A stretch of 35,284 nt of DNA from Chloroflexota bacterium (GTDB lineage Bacteria; Chloroflexota; Limnocylindria; Limnocylindrales; CSP1-4), in assembly GCA_019637815.1 (NCBI GenBank), contig JAHBUZ010000033.1, forward strand, positions 1 to 35,284, given 5' to 3'. This document shows, piece after piece, positions 1 to 10,544 of this stretch. How positions within the stretch are numbered: the first letter of the stretch is position 1; every line of letters starts with the position of its first letter. The translations under genes and the position numbers were made by a program. The notes below the pieces were generated by a model. The model made no database searches. It saw only the letters and a program-made list of their open reading frames with translations, and was not told where the DNA came from.

Positions 1-1058
1 AAGGCGTCGACGATGCAGGCGTCGTCGGCTGGCCCGATCCGAGGTGGGGTGCGAGACCCGCCGCTGCCGTCGTCCTGGCCTCGGACGCACCCGTCGGGAC
101 GCTGGCCACCATCGGGAACCATGTCCGGCACCGGCTCGGTCCGTGGCACGCACCGGCGTGGGTGGCCCAGGTGAGCGCCATCCCACGGACCCCATCCGGC
201 AAGGCGATCCGGCCCGGGATCCGGGAGTCCATCGTGACCGGCCATCGCGACCGATGGGTGGAGCGCCCCGACGGCGCCCGGATCCATGTCCGGGAGACCG
301 GGTCCGGTCCGCTCGTGGTGCTGCTCCACGCCACGCTCTCCACCGCCCGCCAGCTGGACCCCCTCGCGGATGCGCTCGCACCGGACCACCGTGTGCTCGC
401 GGTCGACCGTCGATCGGCCGGGGAGAGCCGGATGCCCGCGGACGATCCCCTTGGCCCGGTCGATGTCGCGATCCATCTGGAGGATCTGCGTGCGGTCGTG
501 TCGGAGGTGGCGCCGGGCGAGCCGCTCGTCGTCGCAGGACATTCGTTCGGGGGGTGTGTCGCGATGGAGCTGGCGGCACGGGCACCGGGACAGGCGGTCG
601 GCGTCTGGGCGTGGGAGCCGCCGTACCTGGACGTCCTGCCCGACCCGGGTGACCTGGACGCGCTCGGGGAGCGCATCGCGAGGCTCGGCCGGACGTCCGG
701 CATGGCAGCGGCCGCGCTCGCGTTCCTCGCCGCGGTGGAGGGACCCACGGTCGTGGAGCGCCTGCCGGAGGCCCTGCGGGACGCTTTCGCAGCGGAGGGC
801 CGTGGTGCGGTCGCGGACGCCGCCCTGCTCGGCTTCCAGCCGGACGCGCTCGCAGCCATCACCATCCCGGTCGAGCTGGGCATCGGGACGCGCGCTGGAG
901 GACCCTATGCTGCGGTGGCGGACGCGCTCGTATCGCGCGTCCCGGGTCTCACGGTCCATCGGTTCGATGGCCTGGGCCACGGTGCGCCGACCCGCCGACC
1001 CGCCATCATCGCCGACGCGATCCGTGACCTCGGTGCCCGGTGCGGGCTCCATCGATGA
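1..1058 (+). CDS. Acyl-CoA ligase (MenE-like) C-terminal domain fused to alpha/beta-hydrolase (partial, 5' end outside window)
   Basis: The reading frame is open from the left edge to the TGA at 1056-1058, so the N-terminus lies outside the window. The first ~70 visible residues resemble the C-terminal lid of AMP-forming acyl-CoA synthetases: VVGWPDPRWG, then IPRTPSGKAIR, which holds the conserved A10 lysine. With no stop codon the frame continues into a ~270-residue alpha/beta-hydrolase. That domain has an oxyanion strand (PLVVLLHAT), a nucleophile elbow GHSFGG and a likely catalytic His in GLGHGAPT. The next gene is menG, so the ligase half is plausibly o-succinylbenzoyl-CoA synthetase (MenE) and the hydrolase half could act as MenH (SHCHC synthase); both assignments are inferred from context. 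Internal GTG codons at 162 and 234 could start a separate hydrolase, but 162 lies inside the ligase lid. The 234 GTG has only a weak purine stretch upstream. Confidence 0.75.
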   Translation, partial: GVDDAGVVGWPDPRWGARPAAAVVLASDAPVGTLATIGNHVRHRLGPWHAPAWVAQVSAIPRTPSGKAIRPGIRESIVTGHRDRWVERPDGARIHVRETGSGPLVVLLHATLSTARQLDPLADALAPDHRVLAVDRRSAGESRMPADDPLGPVDVAIHLEDLRAVVSEVAPGEPLVVAGHSFGGCVAMELAARAPGQAVGVWAWEPPYLDVLPDPGDLDALGERIARLGRTSGMAAAALAFLAAVEGPTVVERLPEALRDAFAAEGRGAVADAALLGFQPDALAAITIPVELGIGTRAGGPYAAVADALVSRVPGLTVHRFDGLGHGAPTRRPAIIADAIRDLGARCGLHR

Positions 1059-1098
1059 CGCCAGGACCACACCGTGGATGACACCAGGAGCGATGCCC

Positions 1099-1803
1099 AT
1101 GACCGCCGGTAACCAGGTCGCGCCGGACCGCATCCGGACCATGTTCGACACCATCAGCGGTGTCTACGACCCCATGAACCTCGCCATCTCCGGGTTCCAG
1201 GAGCCGTTCTGGCGGCGGCGGGTCGTTCGCGTGGCGGGTCTCGGCCCCGGCGGCACGGCCGTCGATGTCGCGACCGGGACGGGCAAGGTCGCCGCCGACC
1301 TGTGGCGCGCGGCCCAGCCCGGCGGCCGGGTCACGGGCGTCGACTTCTCGGAGGGCATGCTGGATGTCGCGCGGCAGCGCCATGAGGACCGGCCCGGCCT
1401 GTCGTTCGTGCACGGGGATGCGCTCGCGCTGCCCATCGAGGACGCGGTCGCGGACGTCGCCACCATCTGCTTCGGGATGCGCAACCTCCGTGACTACGCC
1501 CAGGGATTCGCGGAGATGCACCGGGTCGTGCGACCAGGCGGCCGCGTCGTGTGCCTCGAGGTCGCGCGACCCACGAATCGCATCGCGCAGGCGGCGCAGG
1601 TCTGGTTCGATCGAGCCGTGCCGATCATCGGCCGTCTCGCGGGACAACCGAATGCCTATTCGTATCTCGTGGCCAGCACGCAGGACTATCCGGACCCTGC
1701 GCGCATCGCGGACATCATGCGCGACGTTGGCCTGTCACCGGTCCGCTGGACCCCCATGTCGATGGGCATCGTGACGCTCCACGTCGGTCATCGACCACGC
1801 TGA
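1099..1803 (+). CDS. menG: Demethylmenaquinone methyltransferase (MenG/UbiE)
   Basis: This is a SAM-dependent C-methyltransferase for the last step of menaquinone synthesis, converting demethylmenaquinone to menaquinone at the membrane surface. The 234-residue protein has the family opening FDTISGVYDPMN and SAM motif I VDVATGTGK. It also has the acidic ribose-binding strand GVDFSEGMLD, the family segment ICFGMRNL, and the post-II motif RPGGRVVCLEV. Length and order are normal for MenG/UbiE. Three in-frame ATGs lie close together (1078, 1093, 1099). The AGGAG at 1086-1090 is 8 nt from 1099 but only 2 nt from 1093, so 1099 is preferred. It follows the ligase/hydrolase fusion by 40 nt, consistent with one menaquinone operon. 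UbiE (ubiquinone) activity is less likely next to a MenE-like gene. Confidence 0.93.
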   Translation: MTAGNQVAPDRIRTMFDTISGVYDPMNLAISGFQEPFWRRRVVRVAGLGPGGTAVDVATGTGKVAADLWRAAQPGGRVTGVDFSEGMLDVARQRHEDRPGLSFVHGDALALPIEDAVADVATICFGMRNLRDYAQGFAEMHRVVRPGGRVVCLEVARPTNRIAQAAQVWFDRAVPIIGRLAGQPNAYSYLVASTQDYPDPARIADIMRDVGLSPVRWTPMSMGIVTLHVGHRPR

Positions 1804-1822
1804 GCGGCACGAGCCCTGCCGC
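1804..1822 (+). terminator. Possible GC hairpin after menG
   Basis: A 6-bp inverted repeat, GCGGCA...TGCCGC with a 7-nt loop, begins directly after the menG stop codon. There is no U-tract, so it is only a candidate terminator or 3'-end stabiliser between two convergent genes. Confidence 0.3.
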
Positions 1823-1852
1823 CCACGGCCGAGGGACGGGCGCGCTCCAGCG

Positions 1853-2353
1853 TCACGCGCCGCAGGCGCTCAGGGATGCCGGGCGGCCCGTATGGTCTGA
1901 TCGGCGCGTCGTGACCACCGTCGGCCGGCTGCGACCGCGCCACCCGAGGTAGCGGACCGGCACGATCCGGACGGACTGGCTGTAGGTCCGGAGGTATTCC
2001 TCGCGGCCGAGCCCGATGGACGCGAGGTCGCTCGCGTACTTGCGCCAGTGCGACGCGGGCAGGAACAGCTCGGCGGGCGTGTCCAGGATCTCCGCGCGCG
2101 CCTCGATGAGCCCCACGTCGAAGTCCGCTTCGGCGTCACCCAGCGCGACCATGACCCGCGGGTCGACACGCATGTCCACGACCTTCTCGGCGTGCGGCTT
2201 GCTGACGACCCGGATGGCGTCGCCGTCCCAGCTGAACCAGAGGGGGATGAGCCCGGGGAACCCGTCGGTCCCGAACGTGGACAGCCAGAGCACCTCCTCC
2301 GTGCGGAGGAACCGTTCGATCCTCGGGGGTGGCTGGAGACGGGCGAGGTCCAT
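1853..2353 (-). CDS. Pyridoxamine 5'-phosphate oxidase-like FMN split-barrel protein
   Basis: A 166-residue protein of the PNPOx-like / F420- or FMN-binding split-barrel superfamily. Visible hallmarks are an N-terminal helix (RIERFLRTEEVLWLSTF), the strand pair GFPGLIPLWFSWDGDAIRV, and the segment VVDMRVDPRVMVALGD; split-barrel oxidoreductases typically open with this strand pattern. The C-terminus (SVRIVPVRYLGWRGR) forms the last barrel strands. The cofactor (FMN, F420 or haem) and the substrate cannot be read from sequence. It converges with menG and is transcribed alone. The start has no Shine-Dalgarno; a weak -10-like CATCAT lies 6 nt upstream (2360-2365). Confidence 0.75.
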   Translation of the reverse strand: MDLARLQPPPRIERFLRTEEVLWLSTFGTDGFPGLIPLWFSWDGDAIRVVSKPHAEKVVDMRVDPRVMVALGDAEADFDVGLIEARAEILDTPAELFLPASHWRKYASDLASIGLGREEYLRTYSQSVRIVPVRYLGWRGRSRPTVVTTRRSDHTGRPASLSACGA

Positions 2354-2469
2354 GGGCCGATGATGCCCACCCGCCCGAGCGGATCGCGACGGACGACCGT
2401 CGTCTTCGGGCTACGTCGGATGACCGAGCCGGCGACCGCGACCGACCGCCGCTCGGCCCCGTGTGCAGG

Positions 2470-4059
<1,590 letters not shown>

Positions 4060-4319
4060 CAGCAGCCTCCGGAGGGGCGCAGCGGGGTCGGCCGCGCGCC
4101 AGGGTCCCCCGGACCGGCCGCGCGTGCGACATCGGGATCCCGGTGTCGGAGTCGGCTTCCACAGTCCGTGACGGTCATGGTCGGCGCGACGGTTGCGGTC
4201 CGGTCACGCCGAGGTGTCCGGGGATGCTACCACCACCCCCGATGGCACGGGTCCGATCCTCGCATGGCCCGAAGGGTCCCGCGACCCGGGCTCGCGTGCC
4301 CCGCGCGCGTCCGAAACGG

Positions 4320-5738
<1,419 letters not shown>

Positions 5739-5746
5739 GTGCGGCG

Positions 5747-5752
5747 AGTGTA
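5747..5752 (-). promoter_or_regulatory. -10-like TACACT before cystathionine beta-synthase
   Basis: TACACT on the minus strand ends 8 nt before the ATG. With a normal -10 to start-site distance, the transcript would begin at or 1-2 nt before the ATG, a leaderless or near-leaderless mRNA. No -35 match is seen. Confidence 0.5.
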
Positions 5753-5794
5753 GGGCCCTCGTCGTGCGACCGACGACGCGGCCCCGACGCCGGC

Positions 5795-6640
5795 TCAGGA
5801 GGCCGTTCCGCCAGTCCCGGGCGCAGCGGATGCGCGGCGGCGCCACGCGATGGTCCCCAGGCCGAGGCCGACGAGCACACCACCAATGAGCATCGCCGTG
5901 GGCACGCCCATGACCGTCCACTCCCAGCCGGCCCGGAGCGTCTCCAGCGCGAGACGCCCGCCGCCGTACCAGATCATCCAGAACGAGGCGAGATCGCCGT
6001 CCCGCAGGCGCGCGCCCGGACGACGCGCGAGCCACAGGGCAAGGACACCCCCGAGCGCGTTCCACAGGGACTCGTACAGGAACAGCGGATGGAAACCCGT
6101 GGTCGCCGGGGGCAGGTCCGGGCGAAGCGTGCAGTCGTATGCGGGGACACGGTGCAGGCAATCGATGGTGATGCCCCACGGCAGGTCCGTCGGCGGACCG
6201 TACAGCTCCTGGTTGAAGAAGTTGCCCCAGCGTGCGATCGCCTGCGCGAACAGGGTGCCCGGCACCACCACGTCGAGGGCGCGCCAGAACGGGATGCCCC
6301 GCCGATGGGTGTACCAGGCGATGCCCACGACGGCGCCCGCGATGCCGCCATAGAGCCCCAGGCCGCTGTACGGCGGGAGCACGATCGCGAGCAGGTGATC
6401 GCGGTAGTACAGCCACTGGTCGATGACGTGATACAGGCGTGCCCCGATGACCGCGCAGATCGCGACGGGCACGAGCGCACCCGTGACGAGGGAAGGGTCG
6501 AGCCCGCGCCGGCGCGCCTCTGCCTGGCTCACCAGCAGCAGCACCACGATGGCCACCGCGTACCCGATGCCGTACAGCCCGATGGGCACGGGTCCGGGCA
6601 GCACGGACGGCGGCGTGATGTCGATGAGTGCGGGCAGCAT
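5795..6640 (-). CDS. lgt: Prolipoprotein diacylglyceryl transferase
   Basis: An integral membrane enzyme that transfers diacylglycerol from phosphatidylglycerol to the lipobox cysteine of prolipoproteins. The 281-residue protein is strongly hydrophobic with several membrane segments. It carries the Lgt signature ARWGNFFNQELYG (arginine, GNF and glutamate of the active centre), the N-terminal YGIGYAVA segment and a C-terminal LFLYESLWN helix. The start could be ATG 6640 or the adjacent GTG 6643; ATG is used here. It lies upstream of the CBS gene in the same direction, but a separate -10-like element precedes the latter. A likely client in this window is the lipobox-bearing cupredoxin at 29951-30454. 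Confidence 0.95.
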   Translation of the reverse strand: MLPALIDITPPSVLPGPVPIGLYGIGYAVAIVVLLLVSQAEARRRGLDPSLVTGALVPVAICAVIGARLYHVIDQWLYYRDHLLAIVLPPYSGLGLYGGIAGAVVGIAWYTHRRGIPFWRALDVVVPGTLFAQAIARWGNFFNQELYGPPTDLPWGITIDCLHRVPAYDCTLRPDLPPATTGFHPLFLYESLWNALGGVLALWLARRPGARLRDGDLASFWMIWYGGGRLALETLRAGWEWTVMGVPTAMLIGGVLVGLGLGTIAWRRRASAAPGTGGTAS

Positions 6641-6665
6641 CACCGCAGGGTGCCATCGATCGGCC

Positions 6666-6671
6666 TATCCT
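6666..6671 (+). promoter_or_regulatory. -10-like TATCCT, leaderless start of the 93-aa membrane protein gene
   Basis: TATCCT ends 7 nt before ATG 6679, in the short gap divergent from lgt. The geometry fits a transcript beginning at the start codon. There is no Shine-Dalgarno between them. Confidence 0.5.
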
Positions 6672-6678
6672 GCGGCCC

Positions 6679-6960
6679 ATGAACGACGGCTACACGTGGT
6701 GGCTGGTGCTGGTCGGGATCGGCGTCGGCCTCGCGCTCATGTGGCTCACGCTGGCGCGGCTGCCCAGGGATGAGGCGGACGTCTCGGACGAGGAGCGCCT
6801 CGAGGAGGCATCGTGGATCGCCGCGACCATCGAGTCACGCGGTGGCATCTGCCCGCCGGAGCTGGCCGCGGAGGTGCTCGACCTGCACGAGTCCTGGCTC
6901 ACGGCGCCGCCGACGCGCATCCCGGCTCCACGGGATGACGCATCGCTCATCGCGCGGTAG
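6679..6960 (+). CDS. Small single-pass membrane protein of unknown function
   Basis: I do not recognise this 93-residue protein. It has one N-terminal transmembrane helix (about residues 5-27, rich in L, V, G and W). A soluble, acidic helical part follows (EERLEEASWIAATIESRG, then CPPELAAEVLDLHESWL) with a single cysteine, and ends in a Pro/Arg-rich tail. By charge, the soluble part is probably cytoplasmic (Arg and acidic residues follow the helix). The start at 6679 is chosen because it gives a clean membrane protein and lies 7 nt behind a TATCCT hexamer; upstream in-frame codons would extend into the lgt promoter region. It is divergent from lgt and convergent with the anti-sigma gene. Confidence 0.6.
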   Translation: MNDGYTWWLVLVGIGVGLALMWLTLARLPRDEADVSDEERLEEASWIAATIESRGGICPPELAAEVLDLHESWLTAPPTRIPAPRDDASLIAR

Positions 6961-7005
6961 CGGCTCCGGGCAGCTGGCGGTCTCGGTCCCGGGCAGCGCA
7001 GGACG

Positions 7006-7971
7006 CTAGAAGGTCCCCGTCAGCGCGGGCGACGCACCCGGCGCCTCGAGACGGACGATGAACCGGTCGCCCTGCCGGCCGAGATCGGCGGGCACATCCC
7101 CCTGGGGTGTCCCTGCCCAGAAGGCGAGGGCCCCGTCCATGTGCATGGGACCCACGCGGTACTCCGTGCCGTCGCGCTCCAGGAAGCACCAGTAGCGATC
7201 CGGGGTCGGCGGCGGCTCGAGCGCGCCGCTGACCACGGCGAGCTCGCCGGTGCCCGGTGAGACCAGCACGACGCCACCTGGGTCGCCGGTCGGGGTCGTG
7301 AGCCGCGCCATGATGCCCCCCTCGCGCTGGAGGATGGCAGCGGTCATCCGGAGCACCGGGCCCGGATCGGGGCGAGCGACCTGTGGCTCGCTGCCGAGCT
7401 GGCCTCCGACGACCACACCGGTGAGCAGCAGCGCCAGCGCTGCGGCGATGCCCACGAGCACCAGTCGGGTCCGGTCACGCGTGGATGTCGTCGTGGCCGT
7501 GGGCGGACGTGGCGCGGACGCCCGGAGCTGGTTGCCCCGGACCCACCCCTCGCGACGACCGCCACTGCGGGTCCCGCTCGCAGGATCGGCGGTCGGGGGG
7601 ACCGCCAACGCGTCGGGCGCGACCTGGGACGCCGGGACCGGAGTGCCGGCTCCGGGTCGCGGACCGCCGACCGGCGTCCCGGGAGCCACGGTCGCACCGG
7701 CATCCCGGGGTGCCAACCGCGGACGAGCCGCCACGGCGGCCATGATCGAGGCGCGCACCTCCGGCCCGGGTCCCTCGACGTCCGGAGCCGCGCTCGCGAG
7801 ACCGAGCGTGGTGAGCGACCAAGCCTGCCACTCGGCAGCGCACTCGATACAGCCGGCGATATGGGCGCGGACAGCCACGGCCGTCGGATCCGGGTCGTCC
7901 TGGAGCGTCATGAGCCCACCCGGTCGCTCCATCGTCTCGATCAGGAACGCGCGCACCTCAGCGTGGTCCAT
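7006..7971 (-). CDS. RskA-like transmembrane anti-sigma factor
   Basis: A 321-residue regulator expected to hold the adjacent ECF sigma factor at the membrane. The N-terminal domain contains a zinc-type anti-sigma motif H-x3-C-x2-C (H37, C41, C44 in HIAGCIEC). A long Gly/Pro/Ala-rich linker (about 85-180) leads to one membrane helix (LVLVGIAAALALLLTGVVVGG). An extracytoplasmic domain of about 110 residues resembles the anti-sigma-K C-terminal domain: PDRYWCFLERDG, AFWAGTPQ and the terminal VRLEAPGASPALTG. Its ATG overlaps the sigma gene by 14 nt, implying translational coupling. The signal it senses is unknown. The linker is longer than I would expect for a typical RskA. Confidence 0.85.
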   Translation of the reverse strand: MDHAEVRAFLIETMERPGGLMTLQDDPDPTAVAVRAHIAGCIECAAEWQAWSLTTLGLASAAPDVEGPGPEVRASIMAAVAARPRLAPRDAGATVAPGTPVGGPRPGAGTPVPASQVAPDALAVPPTADPASGTRSGGRREGWVRGNQLRASAPRPPTATTTSTRDRTRLVLVGIAAALALLLTGVVVGGQLGSEPQVARPDPGPVLRMTAAILQREGGIMARLTTPTGDPGGVVLVSPGTGELAVVSGALEPPPTPDRYWCFLERDGTEYRVGPMHMDGALAFWAGTPQGDVPADLGRQGDRFIVRLEAPGASPALTGTF

Positions 7972-8665
7972 CGATGACCTCCCGCTGATCCGCGATCGGT
8001 GCCGATCCGTCGCCGGAGGGCGTCGTCCCGTCGATGACCGCATCGGCGGTCACCAGCCCGGCCGCTGAGAGCTGCGCACGCAGCCGCTGGAGCGCCCGCC
8101 GCGTCCGCGTCTTGACGGTCCCCAGCGGGATGCCCAGCTGCGATGCCACCTCGGACTGGCTCAGCCCACCGTAGTAGGCCAACTCAAGCGCCGTCCGCTC
8201 ATCGGCGGGCAGACCGCCGAGCGCCTGGTGCATGAGGTCCCGCAGGGCGAGCTCGTCCACCACGAGCGCGGGGTCGGTCGCGGTGCCACCCGACACCAGC
8301 ACCTGACCGGGCATCCAGTCCTCACCGGACCGGTCGTCGGTCGCGAAGACCGCGCTGAGCGGCAGCGCGTCCGGACGCCGGCCGAGCGCCCGCAATCGGT
8401 CCACCGCCCGATTCCGGGCGATGGTCGTGAGCCAGGCAGGCAGGGTCCCGGCGGTCGGGTCGAACAGCTCGGCCCGGTCCCAGCACGTGACCCACACGTC
8501 CTGCACCACGTCGTCGGTCAGTCGTCGATCCCCCAGGCGTCGATACGCGGCCCGATACACGGTGTCCGCGTGGCGGTCATGGAGTGCCGCGAACGCCGCC
8601 GTGTCACCACGTACGACGGCTGCCATCAGCTCGATGTCCGGCACTACGGCCGAGTCGGTCGTCAT
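7958..8665 (-). CDS. ECF (extracytoplasmic function) RNA polymerase sigma factor
   Basis: A 235-residue group IV sigma factor. Region 2 is visible as FAALHDRHADTVYRAAYRRL, then DDVVQDVWVTCW and TLPAWLTTIARNRAVDRLR. Region 4 has the helix-turn-helix LSQSEVASQLGIPLGTVKTR followed by RRALQRLR. An acidic, poorly conserved tail of ~35 residues follows. The coupling to a RskA-like anti-sigma suggests a SigK-like group. It lies 6 nt downstream of a cupin gene and overlaps the anti-sigma gene, so the three form one operon. There is no Shine-Dalgarno of note before the ATG; translation may be coupled to the cupin stop codon. Confidence 0.92.
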   Translation of the reverse strand: MTTDSAVVPDIELMAAVVRGDTAAFAALHDRHADTVYRAAYRRLGDRRLTDDVVQDVWVTCWDRAELFDPTAGTLPAWLTTIARNRAVDRLRALGRRPDALPLSAVFATDDRSGEDWMPGQVLVSGGTATDPALVVDELALRDLMHQALGGLPADERTALELAYYGGLSQSEVASQLGIPLGTVKTRTRRALQRLRAQLSAAGLVTADAVIDGTTPSGDGSAPIADQREVIDGPR

Positions 8666-8671
8666 CGATGA

Positions 8672-9070
8672 CTACGTCTCCGGGGCGTCGCCGGTTCGGG
8701 GCTTCGTCGACGCCGGGCGCCACATGGGGCGCAGGCCGGCGGACACCCAGTCTGCCATCCGGCGCGGGACGCTGCCGAGGCTGCCCTCCGGAAGGTGACC
8801 CTCGAGACACCGGACACCGTCCGGCCCGACCACGGCGGCGTGGCGCGTCCCCGCGGGCAGGTCCATCCGGTCACCCGTCGCGAGCTGGAGCTCGGTGTCC
8901 GTGGCGGGCAGCAGGAACCGGATCGAGCCGGCGACCACCACCAGGACCTTGTCATGGTCATGGACGTGGGCGGTGTACCGGTCGCCGGGTCCATTGCCCC
9001 AGGCAACGACCTCGATGCCGTCGCTGGCGAGGCGCTGCCGAGCGGCCGGCTCAAGGTCGGTCCCGGTCAT
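8672..9070 (-). CDS. Small cupin-domain protein, first gene of the ECF sigma operon
   Basis: A 132-residue single-domain cupin. The metal-binding motif 1 is seen as GDRYTAHVHDHDKVLVVVAG, with several histidines. Motif 2 is seen as GDRMDLPAGTRHAAVVG, with its histidine. The C-terminus VPRRMADWVSAGLRPMW is Arg/Trp-rich. Small cupins bind a metal and serve as enzymes, sugar isomerases or ligand sensors; the role here is not determined. GAGGTG 7 nt before the ATG supports this start over upstream in-frame codons, although an ATG at about 9107 is possible. A TACCAT -10-like element lies at 9105-9110 on the same strand. The 6-nt gap to the sigma gene suggests that the cupin belongs to the signalling unit. 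Confidence 0.75.
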   Translation of the reverse strand: MTGTDLEPAARQRLASDGIEVVAWGNGPGDRYTAHVHDHDKVLVVVAGSIRFLLPATDTELQLATGDRMDLPAGTRHAAVVGPDGVRCLEGHLPEGSLGSVPRRMADWVSAGLRPMWRPASTKPRTGDAPET

Positions 9071-9187
9071 CGACCAGCACCTCGATGGATCCCTGCATCG
9101 GCCCATGGTACGGGTGCCGCGCCGATCCGGCGATCCGACCGGACATCTGTGACAGGGCAGGGTCATCGCGCATCCGGTCCACGCGGG

Positions 9188-9193
9188 TACTCT
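9188..9193 (+). promoter_or_regulatory. -10-like TACTCT, leaderless start of the ornithine-cyclodeaminase-family gene
   Basis: TACTCT is separated from ATG 9200 by exactly 6 nt with no ribosome-binding site, so transcription would begin at the start codon. The 129-nt gap is shared with the divergent cupin-sigma operon. Confidence 0.55.
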
Positions 9194-9199
9194 GTCGGG

Positions 9200-10183
9200 A
9201 TGCGGATCCCCCTGGCCCCTCGGTCGTTGTCTCGTGCGGATGTGGTCGCCTGCCTGCCGCCCATGCCCCGCCAGCTGGAGCTCGCGGAGCGGGCGCTCCG
9301 GGCACTCGCGACGGATGCCCAGCTCCCCGCCAAGATCGGCATCGAGCCCCGGCCACATGCCTCGTGGGCCCACGCGATGCCGGCGTGGGTGCCGGGTGAC
9401 GCCACCGACGGCAGCGGGGACCTGATGGGCATCAAGTGGGTGAGCGGCTTCCCAGCGAACGCGGCGCGCGGCATCCCGGCGCTCCACGCCACCCTGCTGC
9501 TGAGCGAGGCGACCTCGGGTGCCCTCCTCGGGGTCATCGATGCGGGCGTCCTGACCGCCTATCGCACGGCCGCCATCAGTGGCGTGGCCATCGCCCGGTG
9601 GGGTCCCGGCGCGAGCGGGACGCCCCGAGTGGGTCTCATCGGCGCCGGCGTCCAGGCGGAGAGCCATCTCGCGATGCTCGCGACGGTGCTACCGGGCTGC
9701 GAGGTGCGCATCACCGACCGCGACCCGCAGCGCGCCATCGACCTGGCCACGCGGGCCGCGCAGATGGGTGGGTTCGCGGACGTGCGACCGGTGGAGACGC
9801 CTGCTGCCGCGTTGGCGGACGCGGACGTGGCCCTCACCCTGGTCTCCTTCGGACCCGAGCGACAGGGCCTCGACGCGGATCTGTTCCCGTCGATCCCGCT
9901 CGTGGTCGCGGTGGACTACGACATGTGCGTGCCGGCGGTCGTGGCGCGCGACGCCACGTTCCTCGTGGATGAGACCGGGCAGCTCCTCGCCAACCGGGCG
10001 AGCGGCATCTTCCAGGGCTACCCCGACCCGACCGGGATCATGGGTGCGTGGCTCGACTCACCGCGTCCGGATGGCCCGATGCTGGTCACCCACCTGGGCA
10101 CCGGCGTGGCGGACCTCGTGTTCGGGGACGCCGTGTTGCGTGCGGCGACGGCCCGAGGCCTGGGGACCCTGCTCGCAGACTGA
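9200..10183 (+). CDS. Ornithine cyclodeaminase / mu-crystallin family NAD(P)-dependent protein
   Basis: A 327-residue member of the ornithine cyclodeaminase superfamily, which includes ornithine/lysine cyclodeaminase, alanine dehydrogenase and cyclic-imine (ketimine) reductases. Features in order are an N-terminal substrate domain with GIKWVSGFP (family lysine about K79) and the family segment GVLTAYRTAAISGVA. A Rossmann motif VGLIGAGVQAESHL (glycines near 148-150), the ITDRD strand end, and a C-terminal part closing the substrate domain follow. The specific substrate cannot be assigned: no proline-pathway or opine genes lie nearby. It converges on the Rieske gene with a 7-nt gap. Confidence 0.88.
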   Translation: MRIPLAPRSLSRADVVACLPPMPRQLELAERALRALATDAQLPAKIGIEPRPHASWAHAMPAWVPGDATDGSGDLMGIKWVSGFPANAARGIPALHATLLLSEATSGALLGVIDAGVLTAYRTAAISGVAIARWGPGASGTPRVGLIGAGVQAESHLAMLATVLPGCEVRITDRDPQRAIDLATRAAQMGGFADVRPVETPAAALADADVALTLVSFGPERQGLDADLFPSIPLVVAVDYDMCVPAVVARDATFLVDETGQLLANRASGIFQGYPDPTGIMGAWLDSPRPDGPMLVTHLGTGVADLVFGDAVLRAATARGLGTLLAD

Positions 10184-10190
10184 GAGCGCG

Positions 10191-10526
10191 CTACTCGTTG
10201 ACCTCGATCGGACCGTCCGGCAGCTCCACGACGATGCTGCCGTCCAGGAGGGTCACGGGCCAGGTCACGAGGGGCAGCTCGGCGGGTGGGTCGAGCGCGT
10301 CACCGGTCGCCACGTCGAAGCGCGAGAGATGGAGCGCGCAGGTCACCGAGTCGCCGGTCAGGAAGCCCTTGTCCAGCTCGAAGTACTCATGCGAGCAGAT
10401 GCCCTGGAGGGCACGCACCTGGCCATCGAGATGGACGAGCAGGATGTCCGTCCCGTCCACCTGGACCATGTGCATCGTGCCCTCGGGCACGTCGCTGAGC
10501 GTGGCGACGGGCACACGTCGGGTCAT
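10191..10526 (-). CDS. Rieske-type [2Fe-2S] ferredoxin
   Basis: A 111-residue soluble Rieske protein. The cluster ligands are present as C-S-H (ICSHEYF) and C-A-L-H (VTCALHLSRFD), in the C-x-H...C-x2-H arrangement. It resembles ferredoxin subunits of non-haem-iron dioxygenases. In many high-GC suf operons (for example in Streptomyces) such a protein lies directly after sufD, so a role in Fe-S assembly or electron supply is more likely here than a dioxygenase, for which no partner is present. It starts 18 nt after the DUF4203-like gene and is probably co-transcribed with it. Confidence 0.9.
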   Translation of the reverse strand: MTRRVPVATLSDVPEGTMHMVQVDGTDILLVHLDGQVRALQGICSHEYFELDKGFLTGDSVTCALHLSRFDVATGDALDPPAELPLVTWPVTLLDGSIVVELPDGPIEVNE

Positions 10527-10544
10527 GGCGCGCGCCCGCCGGGG

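Noticed and set aside
162..1058. Stand-alone hydrolase starting at GTG 162
   Set aside because: Residues from this point are still the conserved end of the acyl-CoA ligase (PRTPSGK), and the frame is open upstream to the window edge.
1839..1861. GGCGCG/CGCGCC inverted repeat near the menG / split-barrel gene convergence
   Set aside because: It overlaps the end of the coding sequence, has a long loop and no U-tract. Such GC repeats are expected by chance at this base composition.
5739..6680. Apparent 300-residue N-terminal extension of the cystathionine beta-synthase
   Set aside because: It lies entirely over lgt on the same strand in another frame, and its translation is low-complexity Arg/Ala/Gly. 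The enzyme begins at MDYADSILDLVGDTPLVRL.
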